A DNA stretch of 64,000 nucleotides, from assembly GCA_023055425.1 (NCBI GenBank), contig JALGPY010000003.1:71089491-71153490 (forward strand), written 5' to 3'. The notes beneath the pieces are model-generated. The model made no database searches. It saw only the letters and a program-made list of their open reading frames with translations, and was not told the origin of the DNA. A program made the position numbers and the translations under genes. This stretch comes from Linanthus parryae (taxonomy: Eukaryota; Streptophyta; Magnoliopsida; Ericales; Polemoniaceae). This document shows, one piece after another, positions 30,687 through 42,600 of the stretch. Each line of letters begins with the position of its first letter. The stretch's first letter is position 1.

Positions 30687-33600
30687 TCAAGGATAGTACT
30701 TCTTGATCCAGCGCATGTTGACTGAGCTTGGAGTTGAGGTTGTGCCGTGCAACCTTCGTATGCTGCAGTAGCCACTATCGAAGACCTCTGTGACTTCGAA
30801 GGGTCCCTCCCAATTAGCTGCGAACTTTGGGTGAGTTGCTTCTCGCATGCAGTGATCAGATGCGCGCAAGACCAGGTCGCCAACTGCGAAATCCCGTCGC
30901 TGGACTGTCTTGTTATAGGCGCGAGCGATTCTTTCTTGGTACCGCTTGTTAGTCCTTTTGGCTTGTTCTCGCTTTTCTTCCAGCAAGACTAAATCATGAT
31001 CGCGTTGATTTTCATAGAGTGCATGGAAGGCCAGCCTTGCCGAATTGACTATGACCTCCGCAGGTACTACAGCTTCGGCCCCATAACATAGTAGAAATGG
31101 CGAGGCCCCTGTAGGTGTCCTTGGAGAAGTTCTGTAGGCCCACAGAGCTATGTTAAGGGAGTCGGCCCACTTCTTGTGGTCATCTGCGACCATCTTGCTC
31201 AGAATTCTCAACAGCGTTTTGTTAGTCGCTTCGGCTTGTCCGTTTCCCTTTGGATAATAGGGGGTGGAGCATATCTGCCTGATATTGTACTCCGCGAGTT
31301 TCGTAGCTACCTGACGATTAACAAAAGGAGTACCGTTATCTGAAAGAATGGTATTTGGGATTCCGAACCTGCATACGATGCTTTCCTGGATGAAGTTAAC
31401 CACAGCCAGCGCGTTTGCCGTCTTCAGTGGTATTGCTTCCACCCATTTGGTGAACAGCTCGGTTGCGGTGAGAATGAAATGGTTCCCATGTGACGTTGTT
31501 CGGATGGGGCCGATGAAGTCCAAAGCCCATGTGTGAAATGGCCATGGCGTCCCTAATGCATGTAGATCCACGGCTGGAGCGTGCACTAGGTTTCCTTTGA
31601 ATTGGCATTCTTGGCAGCGTCGCACCTTGGTGCGGCAATCGACTTCCATCGTGGGCCAGAAGTATCCGATTGAGAGGAGCTGTCTGCATAATTTCGCACC
31701 TCCCTGGTGTTCCACCTGATGAGAAAGGTCCATGACTTCTTGTGCTTCCCTGCCGTCTAGGCATCGCAGCAAGTTACCCTCGTGACCTTTTCGCCAAAGC
31801 AGGTTTTCCTGAACCACGTATCGAGAAGCTTTCCTCTTCAATTTGTCGGCTTCCTTTCTCGATTCGGGTACAGTGCCCTGGGTGAGGAATTCGAACAATG
31901 GCTTCCTCCAGTCTGTGTCGTCATCGGTTAGAGCGATGAGTAGAGAATCTTTGATTAGTGCGCAACTTTCGCACTTCCCTTGTATCAGGGCTGCAGCTGT
32001 TGACATGCTTGGCCAATGAATGCCATATCTCTGAGCTTTCCTGTACATTGACACCTCGCTTTCTCCGCAAGCGTGTTGGTGAATCTTTTCTAACAGCTGT
32101 TGTCCCTCTTGCTCGGAGACACATCGCATGAGTATTCCTCCAGGACCCTTGTAGTAAAGGGTGTTGTCGTGGATGCAATATCCTTTCGTGAGTGCCTAGC
32201 TTTCGCTGCTGGTGCCTTTCGCAATAGCTTGCAGGATTGCTTTTCGCCAGTCTGCGTCATCCATGTGTTCGTCGTCGCACGCATCTTCTGTTAATGCCGA
32301 CGATGTTCGCACTTCGATGGAAATCCTTGCGGGGCATTTGTCTATGCTGACCTTAGATCCCAGAGTTGCTAAGGCATCTGCATGCCTGTTGTCCGCTCGG
32401 GGCTTGTGCTCGTATTTCACGTCGCAGAATTGCTGTATCAGCTTTTGCACTAGGGTGCGGTATGACAGGAGGTTGATCTCCTTTAAACCATATTCGCCCG
32501 AGGCTTGCTTAACAATCAGTTTGGAATCTCCCATGACCGTTAAGTTGCTCACTTCCAAAGCTTTCGCCGCACGGAGCCCCGCGATAAGAGCCTCGTATTC
32601 CGCCTCGTTGTTCGTGACTGCGAAGTTGAGTTTTGCGGACATCTGTATGACTTCCCCGTCTGGCTTTGTCAAGACTATCCCAATGCCTCCGCCTCTTCTG
32701 GTTGACGAACCGTCGAAGTGGAGGGTCCAATAGGGTACGTCGATTGCATAGATCTCTGGGCCTTCGAGCTCTTCCTCGATCACGGGTTCGTGGCTGTTGT
32801 CGGGAAACTGTGCCAACAGATCTGCTACCGCCTGCGACTTGATCGCTCTCGGTTTTACGCATGTGATATCGTATTGAGAGATGGTCATGTACCATTTCGC
32901 CAATCTCCCGCCCGGAGTAGTGTGAGTTAGCAGGTATCTTATGGGGTCGCTTTTGGTGACCACCACTACTTTGTGCGATGAAAAATAGTGTCTCAACTTC
33001 TCTATCACGAAGAATAAAGCAAGGCAATGACGTTCAATGTCTGTGTACCTTGATTCAGCAGGCTGCACAATGCGGGAGATGTAATAGATGGGCCTCTCTT
33101 GGCCTTCATACACCTGAGCCAAGAGTGCTCCTATAGATTTCCTTGTCGATGTAAGGTATAGCAGAAGCGGTGATCCCAGTTGAGGCGCGATCATTATCTT
33201 TGGGGACGTGAGTAGCTCCTTTAGCTTTTCGAATGCGGCTTCGTGATCAGGAGCCCAGTTGTACGCGGCGTCCTTCTTGAGAAGAGTGCTGAAACAGCAT
33301 GTGATTTCGGCGATTGCTGGGATGAATCTCCGCAGATATGACAATTTTCCCAAGAATGTTTTCAAGGTACTTTGGTTGTGAGGTGGCATCATGCTGGTGA
33401 TGGCTGACACTTTCGCAGGATCAGGCTCGATCCCTTGGCGATGGACCACGCATCCCAAAAACTTCCCCGAGGTCACGCCGAATGCGCATTTCATGGGGTT
33501 CATTTTCAATTGAAAGCTCCTGCATCTGTTGAACACCTTTCGCAGGTCTGCAAGGTGGTCTGCTTCATGCTTGGATTTGACTACCAGGTCATCCACATAG

Positions 33601-36600
33601 AACTCCACTTCTTTGCGCATCATGTCGTGGAATAGGGCCATCATGGCCCGCTGATAGGTTGCGCCTGCGTTCTTAAGACCGAATGGCATTACCGTGTAGT
33701 TGAATACCCCCACGGGAGTGATGAATGCAGTTTTCCTTGCATCTTCGGGATCCATCTTGATTTGATTGTACCCGCTGAAGCCGTCCATGAAACTGAACAT
33801 GCGATGGCCTGCCGTTGAATCAATGAGCAAATCGATGTTAGGCAGTGGGAAATCGTCCTTAGGGCAGAAGCGATTGAGATCTCGGAAGTCCACGCAGATG
33901 CGGAGCTGTCCGTTCTTCTTCACCACCGGCACGATGTTGGCCAACCATGTGGGATGGTGATTTGGCTCTATGAACTTGGCGTCTAGGAGTTTGACAATCT
34001 CCTGCTTGATCTTCACGTTGAGCTCTGGCCTGAAGCTTCTGGTGCTTTGCTTGACCGGTTTAGACCCTGGGATGATGTCTAAACGGTGCATGGTGATGCT
34101 CGTGTCCAGGCCTGGCATCTCATCATATTCCCATGCGAACACGTCCTTGTATTCAGTTAGGAGCTGCAGCAGTCCTTGTTCCTCTTTGCTTGTGAGGTCC
34201 GCACTCAGGAAGACTGGCCTTTTCTTTTCCTCGTTCGGGCTGAGGAACACTTCCTTTAGCTCTTGCTTTTGTGGTCTCGGCCTGTCTTCCATGCATTCGG
34301 GCGCTTCTTTGAGTTTCTCGTCTGGAGTGCCCTGTGTTGGCTCTTCTGTCAGCGCAACTTGCTCGATTTGATTGATTTGCCCAGGGACATCCCCATGCCC
34401 GTGTGAGGACGTCCCCGCGCACCTTCATATGCGATAGCATTTCTTCCCGTTGGCGTAGAAGCTCTCTATCTCCTTACCCTCGGGGTCATGCTTTGCAATC
34501 CTCTTCAGAGTGTACACATTCTTCCGATGATATGCGATGCGCGGCGCCTCTTCGTGTGTAGGCGGCTTTTCCTTGGCATCTCCCCTTGTCACCATCACGC
34601 CCGCAGGTGACTGGTCCTTGATGTCCTCCCAGAGAGGTAAAGGAGTAGGGTTGAATGGTCCGGGTGTTTGCTCGTCCGCCATCTCGGTGAACCACACCGC
34701 CTCGCTGAGATGTGCTTCGTCCAAGTTGAACGGGTTGGTTGAGGCCGGTATCTCGACAATCCTGTCGTTCCAGATAGCTTTCATCACCTGGTGAGCCGTC
34801 GAAGGGATTGCGTCAAAGCGATGAATCCAGGCCCGACCTATGATCATGTGATATGTGGTGTTCGCGTCTATGACATAGAACTTCGCCGAGCACTTGATTT
34901 TGCCGATCTGAATGCCCAGGCGGATCCATCCGATCGTCATTCTAGAATCGCTTCCGAATCCCACCAGCGGGGATGGACGCTTGACTACCTTGTGCTCGGG
35001 GATCCCTGCTAGCTTCAGTGTGTGGAGTGGAACAACATTGACCGCTGCTCCTCCATCGACGAATGCTCGCTTGAATTCGACGCCGTTGATGATGGCGGTC
35101 ACGTACAGGGGCCTCTGGTGGCTCGCATCTGTCTTCTTGTCGCTGGCAGAAAAGGTCATAATCTTTTCCGTGGAACGGGACGCCCTGACGACTCTCCCGT
35201 TGGAGACCACGAGGTCCTCCTCGTAGTCCTCTGCTACCCTTAAGATTGCTTTTGTCATATCCGTTCGACATTTTTCGGAGAAGTTCATCTCGTTGAAGAA
35301 TTTGTCGAAGCCATGCGACCCTTTCACGCGGTCGGCACGCTCATCTTCCGTGTCCATGCTGTAGTCTTCATCTTCATGGACTTCAGCAATGATGGGCAGA
35401 CCATCCTCTGCGACTTCTTCCAAGTCCACTATCGAGATCATGGCGACCTCTTTGCCCTTTGAGCCTGAATCTGTATGGGCAGGCAGCGGGTTGTTGCGCA
35501 CATCCTTCCGGTGGTCGCTGACAATGAGTTCGCCGTTCTTCATCTTCTGATCGAACGCGAATCTGAGCTTCTTGCACTCAGCCGTGGGGTGCATGACCTT
35601 GCCGTGGTATTCGCACCATTTAGGGTCCCTCGTCATCTCCTTGGAGGGTGCTTTCTCGAGCGGTGGCAGGACGCCGTCCTTGCGCCACTGTCTGCAGAGA
35701 TCGCTCGCTTCCTCCACCGAGCATGGCAGAGGCGGTGCGTCGAAGTTTGCAACTTTTGCTTGCTTCTGTGGCGAAACTGTATTGACCTCAGCTTCGCGTC
35801 CCCGCTTGTAGCCAAATCTGCCGATCTTGTAGGTGGTGCCGCTCGCAAGTCGTTCTGGAGCGCTCTTCTTTCTCTGTCTCTCGACAATGGGCTCGATGTT
35901 CATCGTGCACTCGATGAGCTTTGAAAACGTAGGTGTTTGCAAATTGATCAGCATGCTTTTGTATTCATCTCGCTTGCACTGCAGGCATATCTCTACGAGC
36001 CGGCTTTCGAGCATTGGATCCTTGCACTCCAAGGATTTCGCTCTGAATTTCTTGATGAAAGTGATTCCATCTTCCTCGCGTTTCTGATACATCCGCGAGA
36101 GATGGATCATCGTCACCTTTTCTTCCATCTGGAAGAACTTGGTATAGAACTTCTGGACCATGTCGTCCCAAGTCTTCACAGATCCGGCCTCCAATGTTCG
36201 GTACCATTTGTATGCTACATTCCCAAGAGTTTTTGGAAATTCTCGCATCAGCAGCTTGGGATCGGCTCCGTATGGACCCATGACATCGATGAAACGCATG
36301 ACATGCTCATGAGCGTTTCCATTGACGTCCTCGAACTTATCCCATTTGGGAGCCTTGTACCCCGCCGGGTTTGGCATGAGATAGATCTCTCGTGGAATGG
36401 GTGGATCGTTGTCTAGCTTCGGGATGATGGTATCCGCGAACGACTGATGAGCCAGGATGGAGTCCACGCGCTTCTGCAAAGACGTCATGCATTCTGGAAT
36501 GCTTCCCTCGATAGTTGGCGGAGGGGTTGCCGTAGGCGGTGGCGACACATATGCCGCCGGAGGATTGGGAGTGTATTGACTACCCGCGTTTCCCCAGATT

Positions 36601-37037
36601 GTCGCTGGTGGAGGCAGAGTATACTGCAGAGCTGGGTTGGACGCCAAAGCCGGGGGCTGAGAGGCGTGAGCAGCAGGGGGCAGCATTTGTGCCGTTGACC
36701 CTTGGACCGAAGGCAGCTGCGTTGCTGACGGTGGAGTTTGCAGATGGGAGTTGGGAGGCGTGGCCGACACTCCCAATCCTGGAGCGGTAGGGATTCCTCC
36801 TCCCTGAGGGATAGCGGTGGCTGGTGGAGGATTTGGCGCAAGGGTGCCCAGAACGGCCAAGATCCGTTCTAACTGCGCGGACTGAGACTTGAGAGCTTTT
36901 GCCTGACTTTGGACAGTGGCGTCCAAAGACTCTAAAGTTGGCGCCTCGCCGGGAGTTGTCGGAGTACGGCGAGCCTCGTCTCCCGAGGGAGTTTCGGTAG
37001 AAGGCGATCGGTTGCTGACATCGTCCTCCTGAGACAT
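30687..37037 (-). pseudogene. Element C gag-pol (Tat lineage), one frame with two stops
   Basis: From ATG 37037 (MSQEDD) to the stop at 30687 the minus strand is one 2117-codon frame broken only by TGA at about 34425 and TAG at about 32196. Gag: capsid region WYRTLEAGSVKTWDDMVQKF near residue 270 and a Cys/His motif WCEYHGKVMHPTAEC near 474. Protease: FVDGGAAVNVVP near 660 (35026-35060). Reverse transcriptase: LRICVDFRDLN and YVDDLVVKS (about 33580-33605). First RNase H: region with YYISRIVQPAESRYTDIE. Second RNase H: LHFDGSSTRRGGG and NNEAEYEALIAGL (32730-32560), the Tat hallmark. Integrase: HQVEHQG...CQECQ zinc region (31725-31600), DFIGPI, DNGTPF and GQAEATNKTL. Both stops are explained by single C-to-T changes (CGA to TGA, CAR to TAG), so a decayed polyprotein is likelier than programmed read-through, although the first stop does fall between protease and RT. 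Confidence 0.92.
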
Positions 37038-37060
37038 GGTTGCTTTTGCTGGTAAGTTTC

Positions 37061-37075
37061 ACGTCGGGTTCACCA
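37061..37075 (-). other. Primer-binding site of element C
   Basis: Minus-strand TGGTGAACCCGACGT starts three bases inside the 5' LTR end and begins with the TGG needed to pair with a tRNA CCA end. I cannot name the tRNA with confidence. The gag ATG follows only about 24 bases later, so the leader is very short. Confidence 0.65.
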
Positions 37076-37078
37076 AAA

Positions 37079-37704
37079 TGTGCACAAGAGATTCCGGCAG
37101 GGAGACCTCCGTGTACACCGTACGTAGTGGATCAGGGATCGCACAGGAAGAATAGGGGTGTGTGTAGGGAGAGAGTAAGTCAGTAGCAATGTCTGAGAGA
37201 GAGACAGAGGTTTGGCAGAGCTTCCGCGTATAGCAGTGTGTCCTCCTTTGTATGGAAAGGTTAACGATATATATATACTGGAGAACGTGACCGTTGTAGT
37301 GTGGTTAATGCGCCCATTAATGGCGGCTTAATTAGCTTAACCATAACGGCACGTCCGTCCGAGTATATAGGGACCGTTAGAGCACGTGGTGCGCGAATAC
37401 CGGAACCGTTACGAGGTTGACCGGGTTTGACCGGATTGACCGGGTTTATGGAGCTCGTGCCATAAATCTCTCAAAACAGTTACTAAAGGTCGCGCGCGGG
37501 CTTGGCTCGCACGCGACAGGGCTTACTCTAGCCTCCAAACCACTAAGTCCCTACAAGTCCCGTGCAGTGGTATGCGAGGGCTCTGTCTCGCAGCCCCCAC
37601 ATGGATCAGCTCGGCTGGTGATCCTGTGTGTGTGGAGCACAATATGATGTGCTGGATGGTTGCCACGTGGCCTAGATCTGCCATGTCAGAAAGCAGTATC
37701 TACA
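37079..37704 (-). mobile_element. Element C 5' LTR, 626 bp
   Basis: This is the partner of 22446-23071 and the promoter-bearing copy for the minus-strand genome. GTATATATATATC on the minus strand (37266-37278) is the likely TATA box. ACAGT follows at 37705-37709. Confidence 0.95.
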
Positions 37705-38246
37705 ACAGTTAAAATCCAATTTTAACGCGCTTGGTCAATTTTAATTGATTTTAGGATTTCTAGGGTTAAAACGGTCCATGGGCCCAACAATCCAATTGCC
37801 CGGGCCCAAACAAAGTGAACCATAAAGCCCTAGGGCCGGCCCGGCCCAAAACCCGCAAGCTAAGCCCGCGGGTTAGGGCCGCCCGGCCCCATAGGGCGCC
37901 ATCCTTGGGCGGCAAGCAAGGGGGCGGTCCCCTAGGGGGCCGAACCTCCTTGTGGAGGTTGTTTCCAAAACAACCTCCTTGCTTGGAGCCCAAGTTTGGT
38001 TGTTTCCTTGTTTTGGGAGAACTCCTTCTTCCCCAAGGATGCCCAAACCCTAGATCTAAGATCCTAAAATTTCTCAAACTCACCAATTCATGCATCTAAT
38101 GCAATAATTGGGTCTTGTTATGATTAATTCTTTGACAAATTGCATCCAATGCTTGATTTGTCTTGTTTTACGCGATGAACAACAATTTAAGGTGTAAAAC
38201 AACAAGAATGTAACACATAAACTACGTTTATGCTCTATGACCTGTG
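37705..38246 (-). other. Element A copy 1 leader, distal part
   Basis: Resumption of the leader after element C, GC-rich in the middle (37820-37950). It is nearly identical to 44775-45311 of copy 2. A 109-codon frame at 37766-38095 (minus) occurs in both copies, but the copies are too similar for that to indicate selection. Confidence 0.7.
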
Positions 38247-38258
38247 GCTCTGATACCA
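38247..38258 (-). other. Primer-binding site of element A copy 1 (tRNA-iMet)
   Basis: GCTCTGATACCA, the reverse complement of TGGTATCAGAGC, is the site complementary to the 3' end of plant initiator tRNA-Met. It lies one base from the LTR. Confidence 0.9.
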
Positions 38259-38259
38259 C

Positions 38260-39683
38260 TGTAGGGTTTTGATTCATGGATCGCGCAAACGGAAGCATAA
38301 TCAAACAAACAACCATGCAAAACCCTCCAAGGATCACAAGTCTAGATGCATAACGATAGTGAAGGTAAGAAATCATAAACACACCTTTGGGTTCTCCTTG
38401 ATGACTTCAAACGCGAATAGTGTAACGTTCTCTATAGTTGATCCACGCCTAGAGTTGATCCTAGATCTCCAATCTCCTTGGTGCTAGCCCGGAATGAGAG
38501 GAGGGTGAAGGAATCACGCAAAACGAGGCACAAAGAGGGGGTTCAGCCCTCTTGTGGCGTCGGGGACGAGGGGCGGCGGCAAGGGGGCGGCGTCCTCCTT
38601 GTTGCTTGCTCTCTCTCTCCTTTGTTCTCTCCCACTCTTGTTATGTTCTCTTTAGAGCATAAGTTATGAGGAAGGAAGGAGGGTCCTTTATATAGTCCAA
38701 CAACTCCTTGTTAACTACCTAAAGGACTTATTCTAGTCCTACTAGAATTCAATTTAGTCCCTTCCTTGCAAATTAGTCCCTACTAAGTTTGCAAGGGTTT
38801 GCAAAGTGATCCTTCTAATTAATTAATCCAATTAATTAATTCCAAATCTAGTACAACTCTATATAGCGTGTGACCCCATAGGTTCGATCTAGTTGGTAGC
38901 AACTATTTGCTAATATGGAGCGGTTTCTAGCAAAACATCCATTCTAGCCAACTAATAGAATAGTCATCTAGACAACCTTGTACAAGTAATTGTCTCATCC
39001 CTTTGCCTCCATATCCGGATTGGACACGAGACATACAAGTCACACTCGTATATCCAATCCCTAGTTTCTCGATCCATGGAATAGCCTTATTCGTGCAAAT
39101 AACATCAATATCCCATATATTGATTCATTTGAGTCTGGCCAGACATTCTATAAGCACTATCCTCGAGTGGCCTAGGATATTTGCTCCCGTTATGTGGGAG
39201 GGGCAAATCCTCTCTACGTCCACTACGATCTCTAAGCTTGCTTCTCATTGTATCCAGTACACGCCTTTATAACTACCCAGTTACGGTGTAGCGTTTAACG
39301 CTACCAAGATCACAATGATCCACAACTAGAATATCTAGTGACTTCAAGTCTAAGGATGACAATACCATTGTACCCGAGAAGCACTTGTGACTCAACATAA
39401 CGTGTATGTAGCCTTCTCGGTGATGGGTCAATCCAGTGCAACATTCCGTAATGCACACCTATGTGTTGGATCGTGATATCTCCATATCAATCCAACCCCA
39501 TACTAGTCTATAGATGATTGTCCCATTTAATCATTATACTTGACTAGGGATATTTAAGATAAACAACACGATTGTAAATCTAAGGACTTCATTATATTAA
39601 ATATCCAATAAATAATAAATGAATTTCTAGCCAAATACAATTTCATACTAAACTAGATTGCCTCTGGGGCATCTATTCCAACA
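38260..39683 (-). mobile_element. Element A, shared middle LTR, 1424 bp
   Basis: The primer site of copy 1 abuts its left side and the polypurine tract of copy 2 abuts its right side, with no target duplication at either edge. It therefore serves as 5' LTR of copy 1 and 3' LTR of copy 2, the product of unequal recombination. Private differences include CTAGCCCGG, GTAACGTT and GTTCGATC, where both other LTRs agree. Confidence 0.92.
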
Positions 39684-39697
39684 GTCTCCCACTTGCA

Positions 39698-42600
39698 CTA
39701 GAGCCAATCTGGCGCATCTCGTATGTCCATACTCCTAGTGTGCCCTTCATGCTTCCACTGCGTGAGAGGCTTCGTAAGCGGGTCTGACAGATTATCATCT
39801 GTAGGAATCTTGCATATCCGAACGTCTCCTCTATCGATAATATCTCGAATAAGATGAAACTTCCTGAGCACGTGCTTGGACTTCTGGTGCGATCTTGGTT
39901 CCTTTGATTGCGCGATCGCCCCAGTGTTGTCACAGAACAACTCCACTGGATCCGCAATGCTAGGGACCACACCAAGTTCAGAAACAAACTTTCTGATCCA
40001 AACAGCTTCCTTTGCTGCGCCATTTGCAGCAATGTACTCAGCCTCTGTTGTAGAATCAGCTACCGTATCTTGCTTGGAACTCTTCCAGCTCACCGCTGCT
40101 CCATTCAAGCAAAACACATATCCCGACTGTGATCTAAAGTCATCTCTATCGGTTTGGAAGCTTGCATCAGTGTAACCCCTTACACGCAACTCTTCCTCAC
40201 CGCCAAACATCAAGAAAGCATCCTTAGTTCTTCTCAAGTACTTTAGGATGTTCTTGACAGCAATCCAGTGACTCTCACCTGGATTGGATTGGTATCTGCT
40301 TGTCATACTCAAGGCATATGACACATCTGGTCTAGTACATAACATGGCGTACATGATGGATCCTATGGCCGAGGCATAGGGAATCCTACTCATGCGTTCC
40401 TTCTCAATCTCATTGGAAGGACAACCACTCTTCGAAAGAGTGACTCCATGTGACATGGGCAAGAATCCCTTCTTGGAATCTTGCATGTTGAACCGTTTCA
40501 ACACCTTGTCAATATATGTACTTTGACTTAGGCCCAGCAACCTCTTAGATCTATCTCTATAGATCTTTATACCGAGTATATAGGCTGCTTCCCCTAAGTC
40601 CTTCATTGAGAAACACTTTCCTAGCCAATCTTTCACAGATTGCAGCATGGGAATGTCGTTTCCAATGAGTAGTATGTCATCCACATACAAGACCAGAAAA
40701 GCTATAGAGCTCCCACTAACCTTCTTGTAGACACAAGACTCATCTTCGTTTCTGATGAAGCCAAACTCTTTGACCACTTCATCAAAACGTCGATTCCAAC
40801 TCCTAGAAGCTTGCTTTAATCCATAAATGGATCGTTGCAGCTTACAGACTTTGTTGGCTTGCTTTGGATCTTCAAAACCCTATGGCTGTATCATATACAC
40901 ATCCTTGAGGAGATTCCCATAAAGGAATGCTGTTTTGACATCCATCTGCCAAATCTCATAGTCGTAGTATGCTGCAATTGCAAGTAGGATTCGGATGGAT
41001 TTGGCCATTGCGACTGGTGAAAAGGTTTCATCATAGTCAATACCATGAATCTTTCTGAATCCTTTAGCCACCAATCGACCCTTGTAGGTAATCACATTAC
41101 CATCCATGTCGATCTTCTTCTTGAAGACCCACTTGCACCCTATGGGTCGCGCCCCATCAGGTGGTTCCACCAAAGTCCATACTTTGTTGGTATACATGGA
41201 TTCCATCTCGGATCTCATGGCTTCAAGCCACTTCTGCGAGTCTGGGCCATTCATGGCCTCCTCATAGGTAGTAGGCTCATCATCTATGAGCATCGTGTCA
41301 CCGGAATCAGTTACGAGAAGTCCGTACCTCTCGGGTTCCTGGCGCACTCTACTAGATCTACGAAGCTCTTGTGTTACCTGAACAGGTGGATCCACAACTG
41401 CTTGTGATTCCTGTTCATGTTCCATAATTGGCTCAGTGATTTGTGGTTCTTGAACTTCTTCAAGTTCTACATTCCTCCCACTTGCTTCTTTAGAGACAAA
41501 CTCTCTTTCTAGAAACACGCCGGTCCGAGCAACAAATACTTTGTTTTGGTTGGATTGTAGAAATAGTATCCCTTAGTTTCCTTAGGGTACCCCAAAAATT
41601 TACACTTATCCGATTTAGGCCCTAGCTTGTCTGATTGTAAACGTTTTACATAGACATCGCAGCCCCAAATCCTCATGAACGACAGTGTGGGACGCTTCCC
41701 ACTCCACATCTCATATGGTGTCTTCATGACTGATTTAGATGGAACACGGTTAATGGTGAAAGCTGCACTTAATAGAGCGTAGCCCCAAAATGATAATGGA
41801 AGATCGGTTTGACACATCATAGACCGAACCATATCCAATAGGGTTCGATTCCTCCTCTCGGACACGCCATTCCATTGTGGCGTTCCGGGTGGAGTGAGTT
41901 GGGACACAATCCCACACTCTCTAAGATAGTCGTCAAACTCTTGGCTCAAGTATTCTCCTCCACGATCCGATCGTAGAGCCTTGATACTTTTGCCAAGTTG
42001 CTTCTCTACTTCATTATTGAATTCTTTGAACACTTCAAAGGATTCGGATTTTGCCCTCATAAGGTACACAAATCCATATCTACTGTAATCATCAGTAAAC
42101 GTAATGAAGTAGACATAACCACCCCTGGCAGGCGTGGCAAATGGCCCACACACATCGGTATGTATGAGCGCCAATTGCTCACTAGTCCTCTCACCTTTCT
42201 TATTGAAAGGGGACTTTGTCATTTTTCCCAATAAACAAGCCTCACATGTCTCATATGATTCAAAATCAAATGAGTCTAGTAATCCATCCTTATGGAGTCT
42301 AGATACACGTTTCTCATTTATGTGGCCTAAACGACAATGCCATAAATAAGCAGGATTTAAATCATTTATTTTAATCCGCTTGGTATTAATGTTGTAGACA
42401 GGATTGCTTAGATCAAGGACATAAAGTCCATTAAATAATTGCGCACTAAAATAGTGAATATTATTCAAATAAAAGGAACAACAATTGTTCTTTATTGAAA
42501 TAATAAAACCTTCCTTGTCCAAACAAGAAATAGAAATAATGTTTCTGCTCATAGCAGGCACAAAATAGCAATTATTTAATTCTAAAACTAATCCTGAAGG

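Larger units (their letters stand above)
22446..37704 (-). mobile_element. Element C: Tat-lineage (Retand-like) Ty3/gypsy retrotransposon carrying an antisense gene
   Basis: A 15,259-bp element with 626-bp LTRs that differ at only two positions (22609/37242 and 23014/37647), flanked by ACAGT duplications. In its own sense, the minus strand, the order is: 5' LTR (37079-37704), primer site, gag-protease, RT, RNase H, second RNase H, integrase, hairpin repeats, 54-bp tandem array, a gene on the opposite strand, polypurine tract, 3' LTR. The second RNase H domain (LHFDGSSTRRGGG ... NNEAEYEAL) marks the Tat lineage. A tandem array downstream of pol plus an antisense ORF recall Retand elements. The polyprotein has two in-frame stops, so this copy is probably not autonomous, although it inserted very recently. 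Confidence 0.95.

Noticed and set aside
32129..32196. Separate integrase gene in element C.
   Set aside because: The integrase ORF is in the same frame as RT and follows a single TAG; codons continue sensibly across the gap.
37766..38095. 109-codon frame in the A leader, also present at 44831-45160.
   Set aside because: The two copies are almost identical throughout, so preservation of the frame says nothing about selection, and no domain is visible.
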